From positions 27,439,172 through 27,503,171 of the forward strand of contig OY720344.1 of NCBI GenBank assembly GCA_963082975.1: DNA of 64,000 bases, in the 5' to 3' direction. The notes under the pieces are model-generated. The model saw nothing but the letters and a program-made list of their open reading frames with translations, did no database searches and had not been told where the DNA came from. A program made the translations under genes and the position numbers. The first letter of the stretch is position 1; every line of letters starts with the position of its first letter. Positions 12,991 to 24,454 of the stretch are shown in pieces. Source of the DNA: Labia minor (lineage: Eukaryota > Arthropoda > Insecta > Dermaptera > Spongiphoridae).

Positions 12991-14160
12991 AGAGTAAGGA
13001 AATATATCATATGATGAAAAAATTCATTAATTCAAATTAGAACTTTTAAGTTATTATTAAAAAAATAAAATCTAATCTAATAAAAAGTACAATACATTGA
13101 TTTTCAAAATGTAGAATATACTAATAATATTTTAAAAAAATTTATATAAGAGATAGTCAAATATATTATTTAAGATTGTCAAGATGAAAATCGATAAAAC
13201 TGGCATTTTCACGGTCGTAATGTATAAAAAATTGAGTCAATATTTCTAATTTACCAAATGATAAATAAATTATTATTCAAAGTGGGAAATGATTTTTTAT
13301 TCATGTATTTTATAATATTTGTCAATTTTTTTTACCATCTTCATGAAAGTTTTATTTAGCTTGATTGTTGTTTATAAAAGAGCATTGTCTATTTAAATGA
13401 GAACCCCTGACTAATTTCAGGACTTCTACTCGTCTCCTTTAATGGAATCGAGAGGGGGGGAGGGGACGTGTCTTATTTTATTTGTGTTGCCTGTGCGAGT
13501 CACGTCGTGCCCGTTTTCATCTGGTCCCATCTGGAGATTGTCTTTCCTCCTGTCCCCTATCCAAAAGGATCATGAGGCAAGGGCTCTGCCGACCCGAAAC
13601 AAGGATCAGCTTCAAGGACTCGTTTTCTTGATAAATATCAACAAAAATGTGATTCTCATGACACTTTATTCTCGCCGGGATAAATAAGAAATGATCCACT
13701 CCGAGTAAACTTATTTATTATTTAATTTGTTTTGTTTACATTAAGATTTTTTTTTTACATTGACTTGTTTACAATGTAAATATAGGGTTAATGTAAAAGG
13801 AAGAATGCAAATCAATTCACTGATAATCATTTGGTCATTGGGAATGGATCAATTCAAACGTTGTCTTGCTTCATCAAACATAGTTAAGTAAATGGATTAC
13901 ACAGACCTATTTACTCCAATACAATTATACATTACCTTGCGTTGTTGAGGGGCTTTCGTGGTTCCTAACTATAAATTGAAACAACTCATTAAAGTAGATA
14001 ATATTCTTATTAGTAAATTTAAGATATTTAAATTTATTTTCTTTTTAATAACAATTTAATGAAGAAGTTCAATGAATCTTATTCTTTGAATTAATTAAAT
14101 CAATATGATCATCTTGATTTTAGTATTGAAATAAGAAAAAAATATTATTAAAAAAAAAAA
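12991..14160. other. AT-rich DNA with GC-raised island at 13420-13700
   Basis: The island at about 13420-13700 stands out by composition and has open frames on both strands (13442-13687 plus, 81 residues; 13517-13699 minus, 60 residues). Neither resembles a family I know. It could be a host exon, a UTR or an unclassified repeat. The rest is A/T-rich. Confidence 0.4.
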
Positions 14161-14790
14161 TCGGGAGTGTCCTCCCCTAGAATTTCCCGCATATAAAGTG
14201 CTACTTCCGGTTAACTGATATTTTAAATGTAAAATAAAACATAAATAATTAACAACAATAAAAATAAACAAACTAATTAATTTAAATTATAAAGTAAAAT
14301 GGTTAAACACTATTATATATATTTATAATTTACACCTAACGCTACTTTTATAGGTAAAATGTCACTTCCGTTAGTCAGATCATGATGAAATTTGGTATCT
14401 GAATTTTTTTCATATATTTAAATCTATATACAAAATATGAAGCAAATATCTCGAAGCAAACTGGTACTTTACTTGAAACGTAAACGCAACCAGCGTAGGT
14501 AAAGTACCACTTCCGGTTAACCGATTTTGACGAAATTTTGATAGAAATCTACAAACTGTGAATAATATCGGTGTACCAAATTTCAAAGTCCTAGCTTGAT
14601 TAGTTTCTGAGTAAATTTGCTCACAGACAGACATTACATCCATACATACACACACAGAGACATAATTCGAAAAATGGTATTTTCCGACTCAGGGAGGTCT
14701 AAAACGTCAAGATCTATGGAAATCTAGAAGTCGAAATTTTTAACGATTCCAAAACTTCCCTTATACGAAGTATGCGGGAAAGTAAAAAAG
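14161..14790 (+). mobile_element. R2 dispersed repeat, copy a
   Basis: A non-coding repeat of about 630 bp bounded by inverted TTTCCCGCATA (14183-14193) and TATGCGGGAAA (14771-14781). Inside are two related blocks with ACTTCCGGTTAAC (about 14203 and 14510), ATGAAATTTGGTAT, CAAATTTCAAAGTCCTAGCT, a GACA/CATA/CACA microsatellite (about 14622-14660) and an ACTCAGGGAGGTCTAAAACG block. Its beginning is matched by the diverged segment at 63655-64000. It shares the ACTTCCGG and AAATTT motifs with R1. The minus-strand 81-residue open frame inside it is spurious. Confidence 0.7.
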
Positions 14791-15155
14791 TATTAATTTT
14801 AATAAAAACATGCTATTGTATTAATTTATTTAAAAGAATATCTGTATTTCCTTTAATCAAATAACTTTTTATTATACAAATAAGCAATCGAATAATATAA
14901 AAAAAAAATAAATAAATAACTAAAAATAATTTTATTAAAAATATACAATAAATTCCTGTAATTAATCAATATTTTTATACTAATTATATTTTTTAATTAA
15001 TTTTTAACATTTATTTTGAAAATAACTACACTAAAAATCAAGAATGTTATTTATGACAATGATAATCGCCATAAATAAATAATCTCTAAGATGATAAAAA
15101 TAGTTTATTATTTTTAGTTCAATAAAAATACGGTAAAACATTCACTAAGTATGTA
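14791..15155. other. AT-rich spacer
   Basis: A/T-rich, nothing recognised. It ends at the TA target dinucleotide of the next MITE. Confidence 0.5.
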
Positions 15156-15513
15156 CAATGACGGAAAAAAGTAAACACCAGGGTGGCGTAGTTGTCGGGT
15201 AATATTTACACGCTATGAGCGGGGCGGGTATTTGTACCCGTTGCGGGGACTGCCACTTATAAGCGGGGCGGGTATTTATACCCGTTGCCACTTATATGAG
15301 GGATGTATATTAGTTATTGTTTAAAATAAGTAATTTTAAGTGACACAAGGGAAAATATATATTATATAAGTGGCAACGGGTATAAATACCCGCCCCGCTT
15401 ATAAGTGGCAGTCCCCGCAACGGGTACAAATATCCGCCCCGCTCATAGCGTGTTAATATGTCTTCTCAAGCGGGTGATTACCCGAGGCTGGAGTTCACTT
15501 TTTTCCGCCACTA
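15156..15513. mobile_element. Palindromic GC-rich foldback MITE, TA-flanked (Tc1/mariner-type ends)
   Basis: The ends are inverted: left CAATGACGGAAAAAAGTAAA, right complement TAGTGGCGGAAAAAAGTGAA, both flanked by TA, as expected of Tc1/mariner integration. Inside, two arms of about 88 bp (15209-15296 and 15364-15452) are near-perfect inverted repeats around an A/T-rich loop. Each arm holds two tandem copies of GCGGGGCGGGTATTTRTACC followed by CGTTGC, and each copy contains a small palindrome (CGGGTA-TTTR-TACCCG). No protein is encoded; mobility would depend on a transposase elsewhere. Confidence 0.85.
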
Positions 15514-16740
15514 TACATACATTTTGAAATTAAATATAATTTATCAAAATCAGAAATTAATTTCTGATTTGCTTACATTTTGTTTTGTTGAGAAAATAGA
15601 ATGTTAGGAAAATTCTATTAACATACTTTTAATAAAGTGAAATCGAAATCAAATTGATTGAAGCGAACTTTGACGTCCCGGGATTGGTTTTCTTCCACGC
15701 ACATTTTCTCCCCCAATTGATTCAGTTGATTGAACAAATATTGAAACATATTTGTCTGACAAAAAAAAAAACATGAATTCTCTCTCCAAAAGTGTTTCCC
15801 TTTATCGTGAATGTATCGTTAGACTCGATGCGAGAACTTTTTTTTGAATATTTAAAAAGAAATTCCAATCTACATTTGTCAATACAATGAATAATTGCCA
15901 AATTCTTTCGAATAAAATGCCTCAGTTTTTAAAAGAAAATTGATAGTTGACAAATGAAATTAAAAGTCTTCTTATTTAAATATTATTAGGAAGTTCAAAT
16001 TCTACGTATACAATATATATATATATATATATAATCTTAATATCTTAATATTTGAAATAATTTTAATTAAAATTTTAATAAATTAAAACAATATTGATTC
16101 CAACTTGTATAGATATGTAAGGTTAGATTCTTATCAGTAGTTTTCAATTATTATATTTTTTCAATTATTTTTATTGAGTTTCTCTTGAATCAACTCAAAA
16201 TTAAATTAAAAATTAAATAAAACGAAATCTTAAACATTTTTTTATAATCAATTTAATCTTTTTTTTAAATATGAATCTCTTTTTGATTTTGTAAATTTGT
16301 TATTATTTTCTTTTTCTCGACTTTAACCAAAACTTTACATTAATAAGCAATCTTGAATTAAATGCATTTTAATATAAGACAATAACTAATTGAAATAACT
16401 GATATAAATAATTGTAATGATAATTTTATAAATTATAAGAAAATTTTTTGAATAATTATTTTTCTTTTATTCGATTTTTTTAACTATGTATATTTATTAT
16501 AATTCTTATATAAATTATTTTTATTATTAATTTATCTAACGCAACATTAATTATTCAATATAATGAATTAAAATAAACATAATTAAATAAAATAAATATT
16601 TTTTCTATATTTACTCGTATATCTTATCAAAAACAAAGTTAATAATTGCTTCAATATTAGCGATTTTTAATCTTTATATAATATGGATATCTATCGAAAC
16701 ATACCTAAATTTATTATTGTAGTCATAAGCACCAAACAAA
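15514..16740. other. AT-rich intergenic DNA
   Basis: A/T-rich with a (TA)n tract near 16014-16034. A short less AT-biased patch (about 15660-15720) is unassigned. Confidence 0.5.
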
Positions 16741-17115
16741 TCGAAGATTCAATGAACTACCTTTGATGCATCGTGGACAATAAATTGAATCAAGACCGAG
16801 GGATTAAATCACATATTGAAGCTGCTCGAACCACCTTTAATAGGATGACAGTCTTTTTTTCCAATGACAACCTGGGCCTTAAAATACACCAAAGAATGGT
16901 CAAAAGCTATGTTTGCTTTATGGAGTAGAGGCATGGACTCTGAAAGCTGCTACAATAATGCGCCTTGAGACCTTTGAGATTTGGACCATTAGACAAATGC
17001 TGAGAATTTCTTGGCATGTAAAGAAGTCAATATTATTTCATAATACATTTTTGACACACCAATCCAAAATGATGATTAGTGAGACATTTTCCAATATGGA
17101 CAGGGAAATCTTGTG
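16741..17115 (+). pseudogene. LINE reverse transcriptase C-terminal region, frameshifted (second family)
   Basis: The plus strand first reads VDNKLNQDRGIKSHIEAART, then FNRMTVFFSNDNLGLKIHQR and MVKSYVC. After a frameshift it continues as LYGVEAWTLKAATIMRLETF and EIWTIRQMLRISW from about 16913. The order (cold-spot helices, LYG-x-E-x-WTL, E-x-F-E-x-W-x-x-R-x-MLRISW) is the standard thumb/post-RT region of RTE/CR1-like endonuclease-reverse transcriptases. It differs clearly from the GATA-tailed LINE of this window, so two lineages are present. The catalytic RT core and the endonuclease are missing. It ends in mixed sequence shortly before the hAT insertion. Confidence 0.8.
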
Positions 17116-17228
17116 ATGACACTCTCTTACAAGTCTTTGTTACCCTCATGGAGCCGCCGACACGTTGTTTCCTCATCAACCTTTTCCCCACCATCTCCCA
17201 TCTCCCAATTGGCAGTATCATAGTCATG
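17116..17228. other. Short unassigned segment between LINE and hAT
   Basis: Moderately GC-rich sequence (GGAGCCGCCGACACGTTG), open on the minus strand (GRWEMVGKRLMRKQRVGG). It may be the continuing LINE tail or another repeat; I cannot tell. Confidence 0.3.
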
Positions 17229-17236
17229 CTCTAGTG

Positions 17237-17862
17237 CAGTGTTTCTCAAACTTATTTCTTTTACCGCCTCTTTGATAATCAATTATTTTTTATACACTCC
17301 TAAAACTTAAAAAGTACAATTTCATTACTTTAATTAATTTAGTTAGTGTGCTATATTAGTCGGTTAAACTTACATTCTAATCTAGAAATTTTTGCAAATG
17401 AGAGCAATTAAAAGCTAACTTGATAATATTAATAATATATTTTAATTAAATTAAAAGAAACAATATAGATAGGCAATCAATTTTAGTTTTTAAACTAGTC
17501 TAATGTGATGGGATGAATTTGATAATTTTTAAAAAGTTTGTTGAAATCAGGTTCGATTTTACTCAAAAACAGTCGTAAGTCGTCTCGTTTAGTAAGCAGC
17601 GTTGTCACAGCGCTAAATCCACGTTCACACAAATATGACTATGGAAATGTTGAACGATCGACCACAATCCAGGGTACAACTGCGGAATTCTTATTTGTAG
17701 TCAAAATTGTTGGTAGCCATTTTTGAATTAAAAAGGTTGTTTACTTTTTATTTAAATTTATAACCCACGTCAACGCCCCCCTTTTTTCTGGACCTCTTAA
17801 CGCCCCCCTCTAGGTCTCAAACGCCCACAAGGGGGCGTTATCGCCCACTTTGAGAAACACTG
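17237..17862 (-). mobile_element. Non-autonomous hAT element with transposase remnant
   Basis: A 626-bp element with 14-bp TIRs (CAGTGTTTCTCAAA at both ends, inverted) and a perfect 8-bp target duplication CTCTAGTG at 17229-17236 and 17863-17870. TIR sequence and duplication length are diagnostic of hAT (Charlie/Buster-like ends). The sub-terminal sequences carry several CGCCCCC blocks. It retains only the C-terminal part of a transposase on the minus strand. Confidence 0.92.
17531..17640 (-). pseudogene. hAT transposase C-terminal (hATC) remnant
   Basis: The minus strand reads SYLCERGFSAVTTLLTKRDD then LRLFLSKIEPDFNKLF. YLCE-x-GFSA-x-T and DLR-x-x-LS-x-I-x-PDF are hallmark motifs of the hAT C-terminal dimerisation domain in the ZBED5/Charlie-like group. 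The usual 12-15 residues between TK and DLR (K-x-R-x-RL) are deleted, and upstream frames carry a stop. All catalytic DDE residues are absent. It is non-functional as transposase. Confidence 0.85.
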
Positions 17863-19443
17863 CTCTAGTGTATGAACGTCTCATTATACAATATATATAT
17901 ATATATTTCTAAAAAGGGTTTAAAGAAAGTTTAATGGTTTTAGTTTCAAAGTAAAGAATAAAAAATTATTACTGAAAAAATGAAGTATTATTCTTGTATA
18001 GAGAAGATAATAACTTTTTCTCATTGGAAACTTTTCTTGTTAATACAACTAGATTAATTACATTTGGCTAACTATAGACATTTATTCTCAGATAAAATAT
18101 ACTTATATATGACCGATGAAAGAATGAAATACCAAAAAACAGATTAAACTAAGTAATGGTTTAGTATTAGGGAAATCTAGAAATGAAATTCTCTTACTTC
18201 TTTTTTGACCAATGAGTTGACGTTTCGGTCCTATATTAGGACTCTCTTCATGAGTTTAGTTTTGTTATTATTTGTATATAAACAAAAATTATGAATGATA
18301 TATGTCCGTTAGAATATATAAATCTAAGGTATCCGTAAGGCCTTAGCCTCACTTAGACACACATAGATGTGTGTATGTGTGTGTGTGTGTGCAATCGTTA
18401 ATTAATATAATATATTTTTTAAAAATTATTCCCTTCATATGTTTTATGCATCTTTCGCCCTATAAAGCAATGATAAATAAAAAATAAAATACAATTTTTA
18501 TTTAGAATACTAACTGATATATACGATATATGGGGTCAGTTGAAATTTTTAAATCTTGAAGATACTTTCTTGTAACTTTAACAATTTCAAAAATAAGGAA
18601 ATGTAATGGGCTTTCAAAAATTTAAGACCAATCTTAAATCAAATTCACCCGATGCCATTCCGAAATTGCATTTCGATTTTAATCTTCTCCCTTTGCTACG
18701 CTTTATTTCTCTCTCTTCCTCTCTGTCCCACTTTCTCATTAATTTATATCCATTCTTAGATTAGTTTTCCAATTAAGAAGAAATGAAAGATAAATCTTGT
18801 CAATGAATTAATAAAGAATTACTCTGAAACCGATAAATGGATATTGTATTCAATTCATATTAGGTAGATACTATTTGAATTTCTAACTAATATTAATGTT
18901 AAAAAAATATACATTTTTGAAATAAACTAATAAATTAGAAGAGCTTTAACAAAATTGAAATTTAAATAAAAATAATTTTTTTTTTTTAAATTATTTTTTA
19001 AATTCTTTTTCTGAAAATAAATGCTTAATTAAATAATAAATATTGTGAAATGCTGAGACTTAGATTGTTTGTTTGTTTTTTTTTTCTATTTCAATTCATT
19101 TACTCTCAATCGATATCTCGGATTTTGCTGGTTTTTTTAATTCAAAACATAAAAATTAGCTTTTGAAAGTGTAATTTCATTGTAAATTTCAAATATATAA
19201 TAGATTGAATTGAAATTGATGATAGTATTACATTTTTGAACAACAGACTAGTTTAGCACTTTTGTATATAGAAAATAATTTGAAAATATTTCTTCAAATT
19301 CCTACTATTAAAAAATCTTTTCGACAGATGTTTTGGAATTAAAAGTTATTATTAATTATAACCTTTATAAATCCATACAATAGTGAATCAATTAAAATAT
19401 ATTTCTAGCTGTAAAATTGGAATCCTTAAAAAGTAATCTAGTA
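17863..19443. other. AT-rich DNA; possible Penelope-like 3' fragment near 18210-18260
   Basis: At about 18213-18255 the sequence GAGTTGACGTTTCGGTCCTA then TATTAGGACTCTCTTCATGA holds an inverted GGTCCTA/TAGGACT around the GACGTTTCGGTC motif. Motifs like this recur in 3' regions of Penelope-like and some other retroelements. (TG)n follows near 18370-18390. The rest is unassigned A/T-rich DNA. Confidence 0.35.
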
Positions 19444-19445
19444 TA

Positions 19446-20224
19446 CGAAGTTTGTTCAAAAGAAAAGGTGAATTTTGAATTATTTGGAAAAGTAATTATT
19501 TATTAATCAATATCCATTTTGTCCCCTTCAAAGTAATTCGAAATGCGCTTTTCGGTATAGTCATCAGCTCGTTCTTCGATTCCGACTTTGTCTTCTCAAT
19601 TGTGGCAAAACGCTTTTCTTTCATTGGTCTCTTCAGTTTTGGGAATAGGAATAAGTCACAGGGAGCCAAATCTGGTGAATACAGTGGTTGAGGGATGATT
19701 ACTTTGTTGTTTTTGGCCAAAAACTCACGAAAAATCAATGATGTGTGAAGCTGGTACATTTTCGTTATTCAGAATCCATGATTAGTTTTTCTACAATTCC
19801 GGTCGTTTGAGCCTTATTGCTTCACGCAAATGTTGCATTACTTCCTTGTATTAACAGTAAGACCTGTTGGCAAGAATGATGCAACACGCCATTGTAATCG
19901 AAGAAAACAGTGAGCAAAACCTTCACATTTGATCGGACTTTTTCTCCACTTATAAACATTTTTTTGAGACAAAGTAGACTCGCCGAATGACACAGTCAAT
20001 ATTTTAAGTGCGTTGGAGCACTTTATTCCATTTTTAACTCAAATTTAATATAGATTCTTTGATTCAATTTTTTTAAGTAAAAAATCGAAGAACACACAAA
20101 AACGTGACTAACACAAAAACAATCTACTATTCCAAAATGGCTGATAATGTCAACATATGAGAAACATATGTGTACCAACATAACAAAAAATAAATTCGAT
20201 AATCGAATGTACGAACAGACCTCG
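19446..20224 (-). mobile_element. Mariner element, internally deleted
   Basis: A 779-bp element flanked by TA (19444-19445 and 20225-20226). Its TIRs are related: left CGAAGTTTGTTC, right complement CGAGGTCTGTTC. Full mariners are about 1.3 kb, so about 0.5 kb is missing. The minus strand carries both ends of a transposase gene with stops and frameshifts. Confidence 0.88.
19496..20062 (-). pseudogene. Mariner transposase relic
   Basis: Read in shifting minus-strand frames: an N-terminal HTH region with KFELK, CSNALKILTVSFGESTLSQ and NVYKW (about 20060-19940); then, after a deletion, LLTVFFDYNGVLHH; a degraded SWILNNENVPA where the family has HHDNAPAH; and an open C-terminus (19759-19496) with REFLAKNNKVIIPQP, YSPDLAPCDLFLFPKLKRPM, ATIEKTKSES and IPKSAF. 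The third catalytic Asp (in YSPDLAPCD) survives, but the second sits in a changed context (NNE for HHD). Closest in style to the Mos1/mauritiana group, from recall of the motif pattern. It is clearly inactive. Confidence 0.85.
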
Positions 20225-21018
20225 TATTGTTTTTATTTAGTAAATTGATCATTTTAGGGTTTTTAATATAATTTCTTTTTTTAAATAGCAAATTTTGTTG
20301 ACTTAAACTTATCTAAGACTAAATACAAAACTGATACATATATTAAATCTAATAAAAAATTGAAATTTTTAAGATTATATAAATAGTAATATTCACATAA
20401 ATATTTTTTTTAATTAGAGTTCTCTAAAATTTAAATATATAGTTGAAAATATATTAATAAATGCAGGGTTAAAGATATCGTGGAACAAGGAGTTCCACTT
20501 GTATCTTGGATGACTAATGTAAGCCCAAAGAGACATTGATCGAACTCAAACCGCATGTTTCTGGTGAATGCTAATGTTCGGTGAAACTTGATACATCATT
20601 CGACGATTAGGCCATCAGAGAAGTCGAATTGTTTAATGTACACTTACTATTCCAAACACTTCATCTCTCTTTCTGCCTCTATCATGGGACTAAATAGCAA
20701 TACATTAAAGCTGTGTAGACAAGAAAATTGTTTTACCCTGAATTTTTAACAAATAAATTTAAGAAAAATTGAAGATTGTCCTTATAATTAAAATCTCTTG
20801 ATTTCTGATATTATTAATCAATTTAAAAAAACTAAAGTAATTAATTTTTGTAATATTACTCTTATTAAAACAAACTACAATATTTTAGAGCGTCTGATTT
20901 ATAAATTTTGGCTTAAATATTATTTAAAAGTGTTTCTTATTTTAATTAAATAACTTAAAAGAAACAATAATAAAATAGACCTTCTATAATTGAAGAGGAG
21001 AAGATAAAACATAATGTA
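20225..21018. other. AT-rich spacer with a mixed-composition patch
   Basis: About 20460-20720 is less A/T-biased (GATATCGTGGAACAAGGAGT) and may be a retroelement scrap, but I find no consistent frame. The rest is A/T-rich. Confidence 0.4.
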
Positions 21019-21861
21019 CAGGGTGGACCAAAAGTCCGGTAACATTTCAAATGGTTATAAAAAATACAAAAAGAGATATGAGAGAAAATGTTTATTTATT
21101 ATAAAAGTACAAAAATCAGGGTTTTATTTTTTAAAAATAACGTCGTCCAAATGTGCCCCTTGTTTAGTTTGGCACCCCCGTAACCTAGTGCGGAAATTTT
21201 CCATCACCGCCCGACAAGTGTTTGGAGAAATGTTCTCAATTTCCTCGTGTAAATTTTTCTTTTAATTCTACAATAGACTGAGGGTTGTTATTAAAAACTT
21301 TACTTTTGAGGTATCCCCAAAGGAAAAAGTCCATTGGTGACAAATCCGGGTTGAGGGGTGGCCAGTAAATGTCACCTCTTTTGGATATGACTTTTTGCCC
21401 AAAAATGTAGTCATTTGTCATTAATCGCTGTACAATCTGAATTTTATACGGGTATAAATATAAATCCTTGTGAAGAATGCGATTTAAAGATGTCCTGGAC
21501 ACATTTTAAACACTAGACCGCTTTCGAGTAGAGAAGCCAGGTTGTTCTCTAACAGATGCTCGTACTCGCTCTATGTTTACGGGCTCTCTCGACGTCCTAG
21601 GTCGGCCGGATCGTGGTAGATTTAATGTTGAACCCGTCTCCTCGAACTTCTGTACTCAATTTTTAATTGCACGAGTTGATGACACTTGATTTTTATTTCG
21701 TATGTTGTACTGTGTACAAAATTCAGTCGCAGAAACGGAGTTGCGATAGTACTGGCACTGAATTCCAACTAGCCGCTCTCGCGTTTAGTAACCTATCCCC
21801 CTATCCCCCGCAATTCGAAGCAGCACTCGATTCAAAGTTGCCGGACTTTTGGTCCACCCTG
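21019..21861 (-). mobile_element. Tc1/mariner-superfamily element, internally deleted
   Basis: An 843-bp element with perfect TIRs (CAGGGTGGACCAAAAGTCCG, inverted at the right end) and TA target duplication (21017-21018 and 21862-21863). The minus strand holds N- and C-terminal parts of an IS630/Tc1-type transposase. The TIR differs from the mariner at 19446, so this is an independent family. Confidence 0.9.
21125..21745 (-). pseudogene. Tc1/mariner-type transposase relic
   Basis: Minus-strand frames show a paired-like HTH region: NKNQVSSTRAIKN, VQKFEETGSTLNLPRSGRPR then TSREPVNIERVRASVRE, followed by VSRTSLNRILHKDLYLYPYK and IQIVQRL. The sequence then jumps directly to ISKRGDIYWPPLNPDLSPMD and FFLWGYLKSKVFNNNPQSI, so the segment with the first two catalytic acidic residues is deleted. 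A further frameshift leads into a C-terminus resembling ISPNTCRAVM and RLRGCQTKQGAHLDDVIF. The NPDLSPMDFFLWG motif holds the third catalytic residue of this group. It is non-functional; it could still bind TIRs in principle if expressed, which nothing indicates. Confidence 0.85.
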
Positions 21862-24454
21862 TATATGTTCTTTTTATTATATAAATATTTATGAAAGTAT
21901 GTGTTATAAATAGCTACCTACTTTTCTATTCATTATTGAAATGAATTATATCTTATATTAAGTTGAACTATTATATACATAATGTTTATATTACCTTGGG
22001 CAATCCTTATGTGTAGTGGATATCCCTTGGTCTACTTGTGATGAAAATATATTGGTAGTTACTCTCATAGTTAATATATTGATTTCAAGACCAAACCACT
22101 GGAAGCTTATTCACTTTGATCTGATCCTGTACTATAACATAAGCCTTCTATTAAGTTTAATTAGGACACCATGTTAGAGTTTGTCTTTATACAGTTTGAT
22201 ACATTCTTCTTCTTCTTCTTATTGTCAATATCTTGACCACCTCTTTCTTCTATTCTTTGTTGATGTTGTGTGTTTATATGGTAACTTTACATTTTTCTAT
22301 TCACAGTAGTAATTCTTATATTTTTTAAAAATATTTAATTTAATTTTATAAAAATTCTAAATAATATATAATTTTTTTTTCTCATCATTCAATAAATGTA
22401 CTTAAATATAAATTTGATACTTTTGTAAATTCTATTTATATTAACTTTATATTGACTTGATTACTGAATTGGTTTAAACGATTGAGAAGTAATAAATATT
22501 TTTATTTATTTTGAAATTGAATTTAATAAGACTCTTTATAACATTATATATTTCATTTTTGACGGCTAATAAAAATATAACCAATTGGAATGCCCTTTGT
22601 AAACATAATTTTGGGTCCTCCTCACCTTCTTGTTGTTGGAATCAGCATTCTTGCAAGTATTGAAGCTATTTAAAGTGTTGAGGTGATGAAGGGTTGTTGA
22701 TCAAATTAAATAATTGATTTATTTATAAGTTTTAATTTAAAAAATATACTGGTTAATTATTTAAGAGTAGCGGGTGGACACTCTCTATGATCCGGATAGA
22801 GATAGGTCCATTTCAGGGAAGCAACCCTGCTCACGCAAGCCACGACTTTTCCTCGTCTTCATTTGAGGAAATCGAGTCCTAAACCCAAATCAAATCCAAT
22901 ATCCCATCAATTCAATAAAAATCCTTCACATATCCCACACTTTATTTAAAATAAATTATTATAATTGATTGAGTAAGATACAAATGAATTGAATGACCAT
23001 CGAACAATACTTGTTTGTGGATAACGGGCGAGTATAAAAGGGTGAATGTTTGTGGTTTCCTTCCTCACAAATATTTATATGGGATTTCCGCTGACATTCT
23101 GATCTGGAATCAACTTTGCATGAGAAAAATGTTAGTAGTTACCTTGAATGTTTATGTATATACATATACACATAAGAAACTGGATTTAACATAATTCTCA
23201 TTTACTCTACAAAATTCTAAAAGACCACTGAAAAATAAAATATAAAATAAATAAAATAAATTGTAGAAATTTACTCTATTAATTTTATTTTAATAACCCA
23301 AAAGATCATATTTCTTACCCACAGTTGGGATCTATTATTTAATGAATTTCAATTAATTTAATAATAATAAAAAACTATCATCTCCCCAATTATTTAATTA
23401 TTTAACATTTATTATATAAATTATATTCATAAATTATTAAATTATATTATAGTTTATATTAACATTCATTCAAGATCATTTATAGGAATTTAATTTTTTT
23501 TTCTAAATTAAAGTAATGAATTTTTGTATAATTAATATTTTTTTTTTATTTATTCAAATCAATATAAACATTTTGACACATATTTTTTTAATTTTTAGAT
23601 TTTCCAATGAAAATAAATCTGAGCGAAGGTGTGAAAGTGAATTAGAGGGAGATTTAATAATTATCTCACTTGATTGATTGATCAATTCATATGATTTATC
23701 AACAATCTTTTTTTTTCTACAATAAATTGATTTGTTAAATCTTTTGATCTTGTGCAACTCTGTGAGATTTGAGTGGTTGACCACCTAAGAACATTTTCAC
23801 TTTGTCGCCTTTTAACTCTTCTGAACATGATCGCGACACATAGAGTACCATTTGATTGGAATAGAGTGGTTTGAATGAAGCTGAGATTGGCAACTGACTC
23901 ATAAAATATTTAATTTTCAATTAGCTACTACTAATGTTTAGTAAGTAATGGCATTGCAGATTTAGATAGACATTAACTCTCCCTTGATATTAAATCTATC
24001 TATTTATATTAAGATAATATAATATTCATCAATAAATTGATCAATATTATATATTTATATTCATACTCATTTGTTTCCTCTGAAAATGTATATCTAAATA
24101 AGATATTAAATATAAAAAAAAATTCTATGTACACAGTAACCACTCATATTTTTTTAAGCTTTTCAATATTTTTTTATAAATATCAAATATTTTATTAACA
24201 GAATAATAAAATATTAATTTATGTTCGAAACATATTAAAATGAACTATATTTTCATTGGTTTTTAAATAGTGGTTCCGCATGGAACCTAAATTCAAATTA
24301 ATTTGAATTACTGCCCTCTGACTATGTTTATATATTAATTAAATTAAGTAATTATAAATGTTAATGTTAGGTAATTATATAATTTATATTAGTATTTTTA
24401 AGTTATTTTCAATTATAATTTTAAGCCTTTTATTTTAATTTAAATTGACCATCC
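21862..24454. other. AT-rich intergenic DNA with a patch at 22765-22890
   Basis: Largely A/T-rich. About 22765-22890 is visibly richer in G+C (GGTCCATTTCAGGGAAGCAA, TGCTCACGCAAGCCACGAC) with no long frame; it is unassigned. Minus-strand open frames at 23554-23920 are compositionally AT-driven and not recognised. Confidence 0.4.

Noticed and set aside
13398..13409. TGAGAACCCCTG, resembling the right end of a hAT MITE
   Set aside because: No matching left TIR or 8-bp duplication lies within reach; it may be chance or a scrap.
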